64,000 nucleotides of DNA, from contig NZ_BAYD01000053.1 in the NCBI RefSeq assembly GCF_000685075.1, positions 1-64,000 on the forward strand. Direction: 5' to 3'. A model generated the notes under the pieces. It saw only the letters and a list, made by a program, of their open reading frames with translations, made no database searches and was not told where the DNA came from. A program made the position numbers and the translations under genes. This stretch comes from Paraburkholderia oxyphila NBRC 105797. GTDB taxonomy: Bacteria > Pseudomonadota > Gammaproteobacteria > Burkholderiales > Burkholderiaceae. This document shows, piece after piece, positions 32,823-42,746 of the stretch; within the stretch, counting starts at the first letter, position 1; every line of letters begins with the position of its first letter.

Positions 32823-33107
32823 ATGAAGACCCTGATAATATTGGTATGCGCATTGCTCAGCGCCCATGCGTATGCGGAATGCGCGACGAACGCCCGTGGC
32901 GAGACGGCCTGCGGCAACGGTCAGACCGCTGGAGGCTATAACCGCAATACCGGCACGGCCTGGACATCCCAGGTGAACCAGAATGGCGTGCGCACGACCC
33001 AGACGAACCGGGGCGGCGAAGCCAGGACGATGAATGGCAAAGGCGTGGTCAAGGGGCCCGGCGGCACCACGTGTTATCGAAGCGCCAACAGTCACGGCTG
33101 CAATTGA
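32823..33107 (+). CDS. Small secreted protein of unknown function
   Basis: 94 residues from the ATG at 32823, preceded by AGGAGA. A signal peptide (MKTLIILVCALLSAHAYA) is followed by a short mature part rich in Gly, Asn and Thr with three to four Cys (ECATNARGETACGNG and CYRSANSHGC at the end), likely disulfide-bonded. The centre (NGVRTTQTNRGGEA.TMNGKGVVKGPGG) resembles repeats in short exported proteins of Burkholderiales. No function can be assigned. It stands alone on the plus strand between the kdp and pqi regions. Confidence 0.7.
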   Translation: MKTLIILVCALLSAHAYAECATNARGETACGNGQTAGGYNRNTGTAWTSQVNQNGVRTTQTNRGGEARTMNGKGVVKGPGGTTCYRSANSHGCN

Positions 33108-33200
33108 CGGCGCGCGCCGCCGCCCCATTGCCGCTCGATCAACACGTGCGAAGCCGGCACGCAAGACACCAAGGACACCACGGAGCCGCGCCCGCGCAGG

Positions 33201-33791
33201 TCAGCGCGGCAAGTCCGCCTGGATGGCCGCCGCAATATCGCGGCTCACCGAGGCCAGCGCCCGATCGTGCGCGGCCACGAGCGCGTCGTAGCCCTGCCCT
33301 TGCACCGGCTCGTGCGCGGAGGTATGGCCGAGGATCGGCTTCGTGTCCTTCGGCGGCCAGATCGTCCACTGCGCGTCGACGCTCGCCGTCTCCCCCACCA
33401 CCGAATCGAAGCGCATCACATCGACACGTACGCGCCACACCGGCGGCCCGCTGGGGTCGGCACCAAAGATGCTCACGTGCTCGGAGCCGAGCAGCGCCGC
33501 GAGGTCGCCGGCGATCGTGCGCTGGATGCCGCTTTTCAGCGGGTCGGCCCAGCGCTGAAATTCATTGGGCGACACCTGGTTGCCGGCCAGCGTCACGACG
33601 ATCTGCGGCCGGTCGACCAGCTCCGGAATGGTCACAGGGCTCACCACGACATACAGCGGCGCAGCGGGGCCCTGGGTCGTGAGCGTCGCGTCCGGCTTCA
33701 GGCGATAGAAGCTGGCGGTTGGCGAACTACTGCAGCCGCCAGCCAGGCCGGCGATCAGCACGACAGCGGAGAACAGGAAGGTGCGCTTCAC
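33201..33791 (-). CDS. pqiC: PqiC outer-membrane lipoprotein
   Basis: 196 residues. A lipoprotein signal (LIAGLAGGCSSS, lipobox Cys20) is followed by the ABC-type auxiliary/PqiC domain (SFYRLKPDA, VVVSPVTIPELVDRPQIVV, NEFQRWADPL). PqiC anchors the periplasmic end of the PqiB tube in the outer membrane; PqiABC shuttles lipids or other hydrophobic molecules across the periplasm. It overlaps pqiB by four bases and is the last gene of the RND-pqi operon. Confidence 0.9.
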   Translation of the reverse strand: MKRTFLFSAVVLIAGLAGGCSSSPTASFYRLKPDATLTTQGPAAPLYVVVSPVTIPELVDRPQIVVTLAGNQVSPNEFQRWADPLKSGIQRTIAGDLAALLGSEHVSIFGADPSGPPVWRVRVDVMRFDSVVGETASVDAQWTIWPPKDTKPILGHTSAHEPVQGQGYDALVAAHDRALASVSRDIAAAIQADLPR

Positions 33792-35410
33792 GGCTGGGTC
33801 TCCTGCGACTTTCCGCGAATCAACGCTTCCGGATGCCGCTCCAGATAATCAGCAAGGGTGCGGAAGGACGCGGCCGTGCGCGCCAGCTCCTGCATCGCGT
33901 CCGCGGTGTTCTGCTGCAGCGCCGAGTTCGGCTGCAGCGCGTTGGTGGCGGCGCCGAGCGCCGCGTGCGCCGCCACCAGCGTGTCCTGCGCCTCCGGGAC
34001 GATCTCGGTATCGAGATGATTGAGCAGCGTGTTGGCGCTCGCGAGCGTCTGCTGCGTGTTCTTGCCGATCGACTCGAACGGAATCTTGTTCAGCTTCGCC
34101 ACGAGTTGCGCAACATCGTCCTGCAACCGTTGCAGGTTGCCGGGGATCGCGGGCAGCGCCGGCGGCGAGGAGTCCCAGTCGACCATGGCCTTCGGCGCGT
34201 CGGGGAAGAAGTCGACGGCCAGGTACAGTTGCCCGGTCAGCAGGTTGCCGGTTCTCAGCTGCACGCGCAGTCCCTTCGCGACGAGGCTGTCTGCAAGCGC
34301 GTGGGGCTGGTCGGTCAAACGGCCATTCGGGTTGGCCGCCGTACGGTCCCGGTAGCGGGACGTGAAGAGTGCCGGATAGAGATTGAATTCCACCGGAATG
34401 CTGAATTTTTCCAGCTTCGGATCGAAGCGCGTATAGATTGCCGTCACTTCTCCGATCACGATGCCGCGGAAATCGACGGGTGCGCCCACCGTCAGGCCTC
34501 GCACCGATTCATTGAAGTTGGCCATGTACTTGACGACGATGCGGTGATGCGGCTTCATCGCCTCGGTCCGGTCCGGGAACAGCGTGAACGTCGTGCCGTT
34601 CGTGGCGACGGTCTTGTCGAGTCCGTCGGGCGGCGCTTCGAATGCCACGCCGCCGATCATGATCGACACCAGCGACTGCGTGTTGACCTGAATGCCATTG
34701 GAGCCCACCGTCACGTCGACGCCGCTCGCGTGCCAGAAGCGCGTGTCCGCCTGCACGAACTTGTCGTACGGTGCGTTGATGAACACGCGCAGCGTCACGC
34801 CGCCGCCGTCGGGATCGAGCTTGTAGCCCGAGACCTGCCCGACCTGCAGACGGCGGAAGTACACCGGCGAGCCGATGTCGAGCGAGCCCATGTCCGCGCT
34901 CTTGAGGACGAATTCGCGGCCGGGCACGTCGCTCGCGATCACGGGCGGCACTTCGAGGCCGACGAAGTCGCGCCGCTCGGCCTTCGCGTTGCCGACGTCC
35001 ATGCCGAGGTACGAGCCGGACAGCAGCGTGCCGATCCCCGACACCGTCCCGCCTGAAATGCGCGGACGCACGACCCAGAAGCGCGTGTTGTCGACCAGCA
35101 TGTCGGTCGCGTCCTTGTTGATGTCGGCGGTCGCGACCACGCGCATGTGGTCGGGCGTGAGCGTCACCGACTTGACGATGCCGATATCGACGTTCTTGAA
35201 TTTGATCCTGGTCTTGCCCGCCTCGAGCCCTTCGGCCGTCGAAAAGCTGATGGTGATCGTCGGCCCCTTTTCGATGACCGCCTTGAGCGCGAGCGAGCCG
35301 CCAATCAAGACCGCGAGGATCGGCACGAACCAGATGAGCTGCAGGCGCCAGCGCGAGCGCGGCACCGCCTCGGCGTCGGGGAAATCAGGCTTGGGGTCCT
35401 GTGCTGGCAT
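33788..35410 (-). CDS. pqiB: PqiB, MCE/MlaD-domain periplasmic tunnel protein
   Basis: 540 residues. One N-terminal membrane helix (LIWFVPILAVLIGGSLALKAV) precedes three MlaD/MCE domains, beginning near GPTITISFSTAEGLEAGKTRIKF, GSPVYFRRLQVGQVSGYKL and GAPVDFRGIVIGEVTAIYTR. A long C-terminal helical region (IPGNLQRLQDDVAQLVAKLN onward) forms the needle. Such proteins stack as hexamers and build a channel across the periplasm. Its start overlaps pqiA by 26 bp and its stop overlaps pqiC by four. Confidence 0.93.
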   Translation of the reverse strand: MPAQDPKPDFPDAEAVPRSRWRLQLIWFVPILAVLIGGSLALKAVIEKGPTITISFSTAEGLEAGKTRIKFKNVDIGIVKSVTLTPDHMRVVATADINKDATDMLVDNTRFWVVRPRISGGTVSGIGTLLSGSYLGMDVGNAKAERRDFVGLEVPPVIASDVPGREFVLKSADMGSLDIGSPVYFRRLQVGQVSGYKLDPDGGGVTLRVFINAPYDKFVQADTRFWHASGVDVTVGSNGIQVNTQSLVSIMIGGVAFEAPPDGLDKTVATNGTTFTLFPDRTEAMKPHHRIVVKYMANFNESVRGLTVGAPVDFRGIVIGEVTAIYTRFDPKLEKFSIPVEFNLYPALFTSRYRDRTAANPNGRLTDQPHALADSLVAKGLRVQLRTGNLLTGQLYLAVDFFPDAPKAMVDWDSSPPALPAIPGNLQRLQDDVAQLVAKLNKIPFESIGKNTQQTLASANTLLNHLDTEIVPEAQDTLVAAHAALGAATNALQPNSALQQNTADAMQELARTAASFRTLADYLERHPEALIRGKSQETQP

Positions 35411-36668
35411 GATCTTGCTCCGCTTCGTCCCACATCAGACGTGGGTCAAACTCCATCGCCGCGAACATCGTGAGCACCACCACCGCCCCAAAGGCGATCG
35501 CCGCGTTGCCGGCCTGGATCGTTGCGAGCGCCTGAAACTGCACCAGCGCGACAAGCATCGTGATCACGTAGATGTCGAGCATCGACCAGCGCCCGACGAA
35601 CTCGACGATCCGGTAGATCCGCGTGCGCTCGACGGGGTACCACTGCGAGTGCATCTGCGTCGAAAGCGCGAGGTAGCAGAGCGCGAGAATCTTCAGCATC
35701 GGCACCGCAATGCTCGCGACGAACACGACGATCGCGAGCGGCCATGAGCCCGATGTCCAGAGGTAGACGACGCCGGAGAGGATCGTGTCGTTCTCGGCGC
35801 CGAACAGCGAGCTCGTGTACATCACCGGCAGCATGTTCGCCGGGATGTACATCACCATCGCGGCAATCAGCAGCGCCCAGGTGCGCGACAGGCTCGCGGG
35901 CTTGCGCAGGTGCAGCGCCGCGCCACAGCGCGGGCAATGGTGCCCATGCTGCCGCGCGCTCGCGAGCAGTCCGCAGTCGTGGCACAGCGCGAGGCCGCAT
36001 TGCGCGGCGGTAATCGTGCCTTGCGGCAACGGCTCGTCGAGCGCGGGCGGCCCGCCCTTGTGCTCCACCGCGGCCACGCGCAACCACAGGATGTGCGTAT
36101 CGAAGGCGGCCGCAGCCGCTGCGAGGACCAGCATCAGCGCGCCGAACGACCAGAGCGCGGGGCCGACCACCACGCCCGCGATCTTCGAAAGCTTCACGAG
36201 CGCGACCAGCAAGCCGAGGATCAGGACTTCGGTCATCCCCCACGGCTGGCACAGATGGTACAAGCGGAACACCCATGGCCCACCCCATGGCACGCGCTCG
36301 TACTTCAACGGCAGCAGAATCCACAACATGCCCGTGGTCTGCAGAATCGGCATGAGCACCGTAGTCGCGAACACGAGGCTCGCGAGCGGCCACTTGCCGT
36401 CCCGATACAGCACCCGCACCGCGCCCATCAACGTCGTCTCGACGACCGTGCCGTTGACCGACAGTCCCACGATCGGATACACGTTCGAGATGACGAACAG
36501 CACGACCGCGGCAAGCGACAGCGCGAGCGCGCGTTCGAGGCTGTCCGGGAGGTTCCGGTAGAACTCGGCGTGGCAGCGGCGGCAGCGCAGCACCCCACCC
36601 TCCGGCACGGGCACCTCACGCTGCAGGAGGTCGCATTCGTGGCATGCAATGAGCTTGCCCGCTGTCAT
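35385..36668 (-). CDS. pqiA: PqiA inner-membrane protein
   Basis: 427 residues, two related halves. Each half starts with a Cys-pair zinc-ribbon-like motif (CHECDLL...CRRCHAEF and CHDCGLL...CPRCGAAL) and carries about four membrane helices. The family is the inner-membrane partner of PqiB. The ATG overlaps the stop of the outer-membrane channel gene upstream (TCAT on the plus strand), directly linking pqiABC to the efflux pump genes. The C-terminal end overlaps pqiB. Confidence 0.93.
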   Translation of the reverse strand: MTAGKLIACHECDLLQREVPVPEGGVLRCRRCHAEFYRNLPDSLERALALSLAAVVLFVISNVYPIVGLSVNGTVVETTLMGAVRVLYRDGKWPLASLVFATTVLMPILQTTGMLWILLPLKYERVPWGGPWVFRLYHLCQPWGMTEVLILGLLVALVKLSKIAGVVVGPALWSFGALMLVLAAAAAAFDTHILWLRVAAVEHKGGPPALDEPLPQGTITAAQCGLALCHDCGLLASARQHGHHCPRCGAALHLRKPASLSRTWALLIAAMVMYIPANMLPVMYTSSLFGAENDTILSGVVYLWTSGSWPLAIVVFVASIAVPMLKILALCYLALSTQMHSQWYPVERTRIYRIVEFVGRWSMLDIYVITMLVALVQFQALATIQAGNAAIAFGAVVVLTMFAAMEFDPRLMWDEAEQDHASTGPQA

Positions 36669-38161
36669 TGCGGCACCTGCGCGGCGGGCTGTGACGCGGC
36701 CGGTTGCGCAGCCTGCGCCTGACCGGGCGCCGGCGCGGGCACGCTCATGCGCTCCGCCTCAACGACCCAGCCGCCGCCCATCGCCATGTAGAGGCTGACG
36801 AGGGTCGTGAGCGTCGCGGCCTGCGTCTGCGTGAATTGAAGCTCCGCGCTGAACAGATTGCGCTCGGCGTCGAGCACCTCCAGGTAGCTCGTGTAGCCCC
36901 CCTCGTAACGCAGCCGCGCGAGCCGCAGATAAGTGCGCAGCGAGTCGACCTGGCGGCTCTGGATCGCCACTTGCTCGCGCGACTTCTGCACCGCGATCAG
37001 CGCGTCGTCGACCTGCTGGAACGCCACCTGGATCGCGTTTTCATACGCAAACAACGCCTCTTGCTGGCGCGCGTCGGCCTGCTTGTTCTGGCCGTAGATG
37101 TTGCCGCCCGTGAAGATCGGCAGCGTTGCCGAGCCGGCAAACGACCATACCCGCGCGGGTCCGGTGAAGAGGTTCGAGAACTGCGTGCTGACCGAGCCAA
37201 ACAGCCCCGTGAGCGAGATCTGCGGGAAATACAAGGCCCGCGCCGCGCCGATCAGCGCGTTTTGCGCGACCAGGTTCTGCTCGGCCTGCAACAGGTCGGG
37301 CCGGCGATCGAGCAGGTCCGATGGCATGCCCGCGGGCACGTCGGGCGTGGCGAGGTCCGCGAGCGCGCGGCCGCGCAGGATCGGCTCCGGATTGCTGCCG
37401 AGCAGCACCGAGAGCGCATCTTCCTGCTGTGCGATCTGCTGCTCGAGTTGCGGGATGGTCGCCGCCGTGGCCTCATAGTCGGACTCGCTCTGTGCGAGCT
37501 CCATCTCCGAAGTCTGGCCGAACTGCCGGCGCAGCGTGAACACGTGCACGGAATCGGCGCGGCTCACCAGCGTGCTCTGGGCAATCTCGAGCTGCGCGTC
37601 GAGGCTGCGCAGCGTGATATACGACGTCGCGACCGACGAGACGAGGGTGAGGATCGTCGCGCGGCGGCTCTGCTCGGCCGCGTTCACATTCGCACGCGCC
37701 GCCTCCGTCTCGCGCCGCACCTGGCCGAACAGATCGATATTCCAGAAGGCCGAGAGGCTCGGCTGGAACTCGTTGAACACCGGCGAGACGCCGGCCGGTA
37801 TCGGCGTCGGCCCATCCTGCGAGGCGCGCTGGCGCGACGCGCCGAAGCCGACGCTCGCCTGCGGGAACAACGCCGAACGTGTGCTCACGAACTGGCCCAG
37901 GAACTCGTCGACGCGCGCGGTCGCCTGCTTCACGTTGAGGTTGTTCGCGAGCGCGGTCTTCACGAGGTCGTTGAGCACCGGGTCCTGGAACTGCTTCCAC
38001 CAGGTGGTGTTGGCGACATCCGCCGCGTTCGCGTACGGGAAGCGGTAGGTGTCGGGCACGGCCACCTTCGGCCGCTCGTAGTTGGGGCCGAGCAGGCAGC
38101 CGTGCAGCAACCCTAGGACGAGGAGCGGCGCAGCGATGCGCGCGAAGGCGGCGGGACGCAT
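36665..38161 (-). CDS. Outer-membrane efflux channel lipoprotein (OprM/NodT family)
   Basis: 498 residues from the ATG at 38161, chosen because GAGG stands 9 bp before it; an ATG at 38170 is possible. A lipoprotein signal (LLVLGLLHGCLLGPNYERP) precedes two outer-membrane-factor repeats with long helices (FLGQFVSTRSALFPQASVGF, GAARALYFPQISLTGLFGS). It trimerises into the exit duct for the RND pump encoded 1 bp upstream. Given the shared operon it might also work beside PqiABC, but no sequence feature shows this. Confidence 0.92.
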   Translation of the reverse strand: MRPAAFARIAAPLLVLGLLHGCLLGPNYERPKVAVPDTYRFPYANAADVANTTWWKQFQDPVLNDLVKTALANNLNVKQATARVDEFLGQFVSTRSALFPQASVGFGASRQRASQDGPTPIPAGVSPVFNEFQPSLSAFWNIDLFGQVRRETEAARANVNAAEQSRRATILTLVSSVATSYITLRSLDAQLEIAQSTLVSRADSVHVFTLRRQFGQTSEMELAQSESDYEATAATIPQLEQQIAQQEDALSVLLGSNPEPILRGRALADLATPDVPAGMPSDLLDRRPDLLQAEQNLVAQNALIGAARALYFPQISLTGLFGSVSTQFSNLFTGPARVWSFAGSATLPIFTGGNIYGQNKQADARQQEALFAYENAIQVAFQQVDDALIAVQKSREQVAIQSRQVDSLRTYLRLARLRYEGGYTSYLEVLDAERNLFSAELQFTQTQAATLTTLVSLYMAMGGGWVVEAERMSVPAPAPGQAQAAQPAASQPAAQVPQ

Positions 38162-38162
38162 G

Positions 38163-41100
38163 TCAGTCATCCTCATGCCGCGCGGACGGCGTGACATGCG
38201 GCGAGCCCGAGCCGCCCGGGGCCGCCGGTGGGGTCCCGCTGCCCGACTCGGGGTTTGACTTGCCACCGCCCTTGCGCGAGCCGAGCGACTCGATCCCCCA
38301 GTAGAACATCGGGATGAAGAACACGGCGATCGCGGTTGCACCCAGCATCCCGCCGATCACGCCCGTGCCGATCGAGTGGCGGCTGTTCTGCGAGGCGCCC
38401 AGCGCAATGGCGAGCGGCACACAGCCCAGGATGAACGCGAGCGAGGTCATCACGATCGGCCGCAGACGCTCTTCGGCGGCAACGAGCGCCGCGTCGTATG
38501 GCGACTTGCCCTCCTCCCGGTTCAGCACCGCGAACTCGAAGATCAGGATCGCGTTCTTCGCGGCGAGCGCGATCAGCATCGTCAGGCCGATCTGGAAGTA
38601 AACGTCGTTGTTCAGGCCGCGCAGCAGGATCGCGAGCAGCGCGCCGAACAGCGCGAACGGCACCGCCATCAGCACGCCGAACGGCAGCGACCACTTTTCG
38701 TATTGCGCGGCGAGGATCAGGAACACCATGATGATCCCGAACACGAACACGAGGCCGCCGGCCGAGCCCGACTTGATCTCCTCGAATGCCTCGCCGCTCC
38801 AGCCGACGGCGTAGCCCGGCGGCATCTGCGCGGCGAGCTCCTGCAAGGTCGAGATCACCTGGCCCGAACTGTAGCCCGGCGCTGCGTTCGCGGTGATCTT
38901 CACGGCCGGGAAGTTGTTGAAGCGCGTGATCAGGTCGGGGCCCGTGACGTACTTGTAGGTCATCACCGCCTTGATCGGCACCATGTTGTTGGTCCGGCTG
39001 CGCACATAGATCTGGTCGAGGTCGGCCGGCGTGAGCCGGTAGCGCGGATCGGCCTGCACGATCACCTGCCAGAGCCGCGCGTCCTTGTTGAACTGCGAGA
39101 CGTAGAGCGAGCCGAACATCGTCTGCATCGCGCTGTACACCTCTTCGACCGGCACGCCGAGCGTCTCGGCCTGATCCCGGTCCACGTTCACCAGCAGTTG
39201 CTGCGAAGCCGCGTTGAAGGTCGAGGTCACGCCGGCGAGTTCGGGCCGCGCCTTCGCCTTGACCACGAAGTCCTGCACAACGGCCGCGAGCTGCTGGATC
39301 GATCCATCCCCCTGGCTTTCGATCCACATCTCCGTGCCGCCCGTCGTGCCAAGGCCCGGAATGGAGGGCGGGTTCACGGGCACGACGATGCCCTCCTGGA
39401 CCTTCGATAGCGTCTCATAGGCCTTGATCAGCACCGCGCGCGCGTTTTGCTCCTTGATGTTGGAGAATTTGTAGCGCTCGTCGAAACCCTTCAGGCCGAC
39501 GAAGAACGTGCCCGCATTGTTCTTGTTCTGGCTGTCGAGCAGGCTGTAGCCATTCACGATCGTGACGCTGCTCACCGCGGGCTGCTTCATGAAGTAGTCG
39601 GTGACCTTGTCTCCCACGTCCGCGGTCCGGTCGAGGCTGGCTGCGTCCGGCATGATGATCGCGCCGAGCAGGTAGCCCTGGTCCTCGGGCGGCAGGAAGC
39701 CGCCCGGAATCGTCTTCGCCATCAGGACCGCGAGCACGATCACGCCCGCGAAAACGATGAGGCCCATCACGTAGCGCCGGATCACGAACTGCACGGCGCG
39801 CCCGTAGCTGGCCGTCATGCGCGCGAACTGGTTGTCGAACCACTTGAAAAAGGCTTTCTTTTCGTGATGCGTTTCCTTGAGCAGGATCGCGGCCAACGCC
39901 GGCGACAACGTCAACGCGACGATGCCCGAGAACACCACGGAGATCGCGATCGTGATGGCGAACTGCTTGTATAGCTGCCCGGTGATCCCGCCGAGGAACG
40001 CCACCGGCACGAACACCGCGCACATCACGAGCACAATGGCGACCACCGGGCCCGACACCTCGTCCATCGCGCGCTTGGCCGCGTCTTTCGGGCTCAGCTT
40101 GTGGACGGTCATGTTGCGCTCGACGTTCTCGATCACGACGATCGCATCGTCCACGACGATGCCAATCGCGAGCACCATCCCGAACAGCGTCAGCATGTTG
40201 ATCGAGAAGCCCAGCTCGGCCATGCCCATCGCCGTGCCGACGATCGACACGGGCACCGCCATCACCGGGATCAGCGTCGCGCGCAGGCTTTGCAGGAACA
40301 CGTACACGACGATCACCACCAGCACGAGCGCCTCGAAGAACGTGTGGATCACGTCGGCGATCGACGCGCGCGTGAAGTCCGTCGTGTCCATCGCGATCTG
40401 ATAGTCGAGCCCTTCAGGGAACGCCGTCTTCAGTTGATCGAGCGTCGCGCGCACCTGCTTCGAGACGTCGAGCGCGTTCGCGCCCGGCTGCTGGTAGACC
40501 GCGATGATCGTGGCCGGCTTGCCCTGGTAAGTGGTGCGGTTCGAATAGCTCTTCTGGCCCAGCTCGGCCCGGCCGATGTCTTTCAGGCGGACGATCGCCG
40601 CACCGTTGCTGGCCGCCCGGATGATGATGTTGTCAAACTCTTCCGCTGTCGCGAGCCGCCCCGTTGTCGTCACCGCGAACGATTGCTCGACCGGGCTGCC
40701 GGTCGGCGACTGGCCCACGGTGCCCACGGCGAACTGCTGGTTCTGCGCGCGCACCGCGTTCTGCACGTCGCCCGCAGTAATGCCGAGCTGCGCCATGCGG
40801 TCCGGCTTCAGCCAGATCCGCATCGCGTAATCAGGTGTGCCGAAGATCGCCGACTGGTTCGCGCCCGGTATTCGCTTGAGCGTATCGAGCACATAGACGT
40901 TCGCATAGTTCGCGATATAGGTCGGGTCGAAGCGCTGGTCGGGCGAGTAGATCGCGATCACCATCATGAAGGCGTTCGACTTCTTCTGGACCTGGACGCC
41001 CTGCGACTGCACCTGCTGCGGCAGTTGCGGCAGCGCCAGGTTCACGCGGTTCTGCACGTCGACCTGGGCGAGCTCCGGATTCGTGCCGATCTCGAAGAAG

Positions 41101-41381
41101 ACGTTCAGCGTCAGGTTGCCGGTCGACGAGCTGGACGAATACATGTAGATCATGTTGTCCGCGCCGTTGACCTGCTCCTCGAGCGGCGCGGCCACATTGT
41201 TCGCGACGACGTCCGCGCTCGCGCCCGGGTAAGTGGCCGAAACCGTGATCTGCGGCGGCGTGACGTCCGGGTACTGCGCGATCGGCAGCGAGAACATCGT
41301 CAGCGCGCCACCCAGCGTGATGACGATCGAAATGACGGACGCGAAGATCGGCCGGTCGATGCAGAAGTGGGAGATGTTCAT
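38163..41381 (-). CDS. RND multidrug efflux pump (HAE1 family)
   Basis: 1072 residues from the ATG at 41381 (MNISHFCIDRPIFASVISIV, the classic AcrB/MexF opening). The proton-relay aspartates lie in GIVVDDAIVVIENVERN, and later GGFLPPEDQGYL and the second-half repeat are present. It is the drug/proton antiporter in the inner membrane, working with the adaptor encoded 11 bp upstream and the channel encoded next. The MexF/AdeB-like opening suggests broad substrates such as chloramphenicol, quinolones or solvents, but the substrate is unknown. No adjacent TetR or LysR regulator is seen. Confidence 0.95.
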   Translation of the reverse strand: MNISHFCIDRPIFASVISIVITLGGALTMFSLPIAQYPDVTPPQITVSATYPGASADVVANNVAAPLEEQVNGADNMIYMYSSSSSTGNLTLNVFFEIGTNPELAQVDVQNRVNLALPQLPQQVQSQGVQVQKKSNAFMMVIAIYSPDQRFDPTYIANYANVYVLDTLKRIPGANQSAIFGTPDYAMRIWLKPDRMAQLGITAGDVQNAVRAQNQQFAVGTVGQSPTGSPVEQSFAVTTTGRLATAEEFDNIIIRAASNGAAIVRLKDIGRAELGQKSYSNRTTYQGKPATIIAVYQQPGANALDVSKQVRATLDQLKTAFPEGLDYQIAMDTTDFTRASIADVIHTFFEALVLVVIVVYVFLQSLRATLIPVMAVPVSIVGTAMGMAELGFSINMLTLFGMVLAIGIVVDDAIVVIENVERNMTVHKLSPKDAAKRAMDEVSGPVVAIVLVMCAVFVPVAFLGGITGQLYKQFAITIAISVVFSGIVALTLSPALAAILLKETHHEKKAFFKWFDNQFARMTASYGRAVQFVIRRYVMGLIVFAGVIVLAVLMAKTIPGGFLPPEDQGYLLGAIIMPDAASLDRTADVGDKVTDYFMKQPAVSSVTIVNGYSLLDSQNKNNAGTFFVGLKGFDERYKFSNIKEQNARAVLIKAYETLSKVQEGIVVPVNPPSIPGLGTTGGTEMWIESQGDGSIQQLAAVVQDFVVKAKARPELAGVTSTFNAASQQLLVNVDRDQAETLGVPVEEVYSAMQTMFGSLYVSQFNKDARLWQVIVQADPRYRLTPADLDQIYVRSRTNNMVPIKAVMTYKYVTGPDLITRFNNFPAVKITANAAPGYSSGQVISTLQELAAQMPPGYAVGWSGEAFEEIKSGSAGGLVFVFGIIMVFLILAAQYEKWSLPFGVLMAVPFALFGALLAILLRGLNNDVYFQIGLTMLIALAAKNAILIFEFAVLNREEGKSPYDAALVAAEERLRPIVMTSLAFILGCVPLAIALGASQNSRHSIGTGVIGGMLGATAIAVFFIPMFYWGIESLGSRKGGGKSNPESGSGTPPAAPGGSGSPHVTPSARHEDD

Positions 41382-41392
41382 CGGATCCGCCC

Positions 41393-42679
41393 TTACTGCG
41401 ACGCGCCGCTGGCCGCGCCCTGCGTCATTGGGCGGGCGCCCTCGGGCACCTCTGGCGCCGAAGCGCCGCCTTTCTCGACGACGGTCTTGCCGCCGGTTTG
41501 CGTCGAAGCGACCGTGCCGGCGATCTTGAGCGCCACATCGGGCACGACGCGGATCGCGCCGTCCACGACGATGCGCTCGCCGGCCTTCAGGCCATCGGAG
41601 ATGAACCAGTTGTCGCCGTTCCAGTCGCCGACCTCGACGACGCGCTGATGGGCCTTCGACTCGTTGTCGACCACCCATACAAAGTGGCTCTTCGCGCCCT
41701 GCAGCACCGCGCGCTGCGGCACGAGGATCGCATTGGGCCGCACCGCGCCCGACACGCGCGCGCGCACGAACTGCCCTGGCCGCAGCGTGCCTTTCGGGTT
41801 GGCGAGGACGGCCCGCACGAGGAAGGTCCCGGTCTCGGTGCTAAACGCCGGGTTCGCGAAGCTGATGGTGCCGTGCTGCGGAAATTCTTTGCCGTTGGCC
41901 AGTTCGACCGACACGACGAACTTGCTATCCGCCGGAAAGATCAATTTGCCCGCCGAGATCTGGTCCTGAAAGTGCAGCATTTCGTTTTCCGAAATACTGA
42001 AGTTCACCCACATCGGGTCGAGTTGATAGACGTACGTGAGCAGGCCCGATGCGTTCGCGATCAGATAGCTGCCGTCCTGCTGCCGCGCATAGCTCGCGAG
42101 ACCGTTCAGCGGCGACTTGATCGTCGTGTAGCCGAGGTTGATCTGCGCCGTGTCGACCTGCCCTTGCGCCGAAATCACCGCGGCTTGCGCCTGCTTCTCG
42201 TTGCCGATCGCATCGTCGAGGTCCTTCTGGCTCAATGCCTGCTGTGCGGCGAGCGGCTTGACCCGCGCGAGGTTCTGCTGCGCCACCGTGAGCCGAGCCT
42301 GCTGTTGCGCGAGCTGACCGCGCGCCGTCTGCAGCGCGGCCTCGAACGGCTTCGGGTCCATCTGGAACATCGTCTGACCGGCCTTCACCTCCTCGCCTTC
42401 GGTGTACATCCGCTTGTCGAGGAAGCCGTCCACGCGCGCGCGAATCTCGACTTCGCGCGAGCTCTGCGTCTGCGCCGTGAACTCGAGATCGACGGGCGTG
42501 TCCTGGGCGACGACCGTCATCACCGTCACCTCTGGCGCGCCGAGCGCCGGAGGGCCCGACGCCTTCTTGCAGCCCGCGAACAACGCCATCGCCACGACGA
42601 CGAGGATCGGCGGCAGGAGGCTCCCGAGAGTCGCAAAACCGCGTAACCGTCGAGGGTTGGGAAACAACGGGTCGCTCAT
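41393..42679 (-). CDS. RND efflux periplasmic adaptor lipoprotein
   Basis: 428 residues from the ATG at 42679 with GGGAGG before it. A lipoprotein signal (VVVAMALFAGCKK) is followed by barrel-sandwich and coiled-coil regions (ARVDGFLDKRMYTEGEEVKAG, QLAQQQARLTVAQQNLARVKPLAAQQALSQKDLDDA split around a hairpin) and the beta-barrel part (NAILVPQRAVLQG). It couples the RND pump to the outer-membrane channel. It is the first gene of a six-gene operon running through pqiC. Confidence 0.93.
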   Translation of the reverse strand: MSDPLFPNPRRLRGFATLGSLLPPILVVVAMALFAGCKKASGPPALGAPEVTVMTVVAQDTPVDLEFTAQTQSSREVEIRARVDGFLDKRMYTEGEEVKAGQTMFQMDPKPFEAALQTARGQLAQQQARLTVAQQNLARVKPLAAQQALSQKDLDDAIGNEKQAQAAVISAQGQVDTAQINLGYTTIKSPLNGLASYARQQDGSYLIANASGLLTYVYQLDPMWVNFSISENEMLHFQDQISAGKLIFPADSKFVVSVELANGKEFPQHGTISFANPAFSTETGTFLVRAVLANPKGTLRPGQFVRARVSGAVRPNAILVPQRAVLQGAKSHFVWVVDNESKAHQRVVEVGDWNGDNWFISDGLKAGERIVVDGAIRVVPDVALKIAGTVASTQTGGKTVVEKGGASAPEVPEGARPMTQGAASGASQ

Positions 42680-42746
42680 GAAAGACCTCCCGCAGCGCGT
42701 CACAAGCGGCGAATGCCGCCGTGACCCAGCTCTTCATGGCCGCAAA

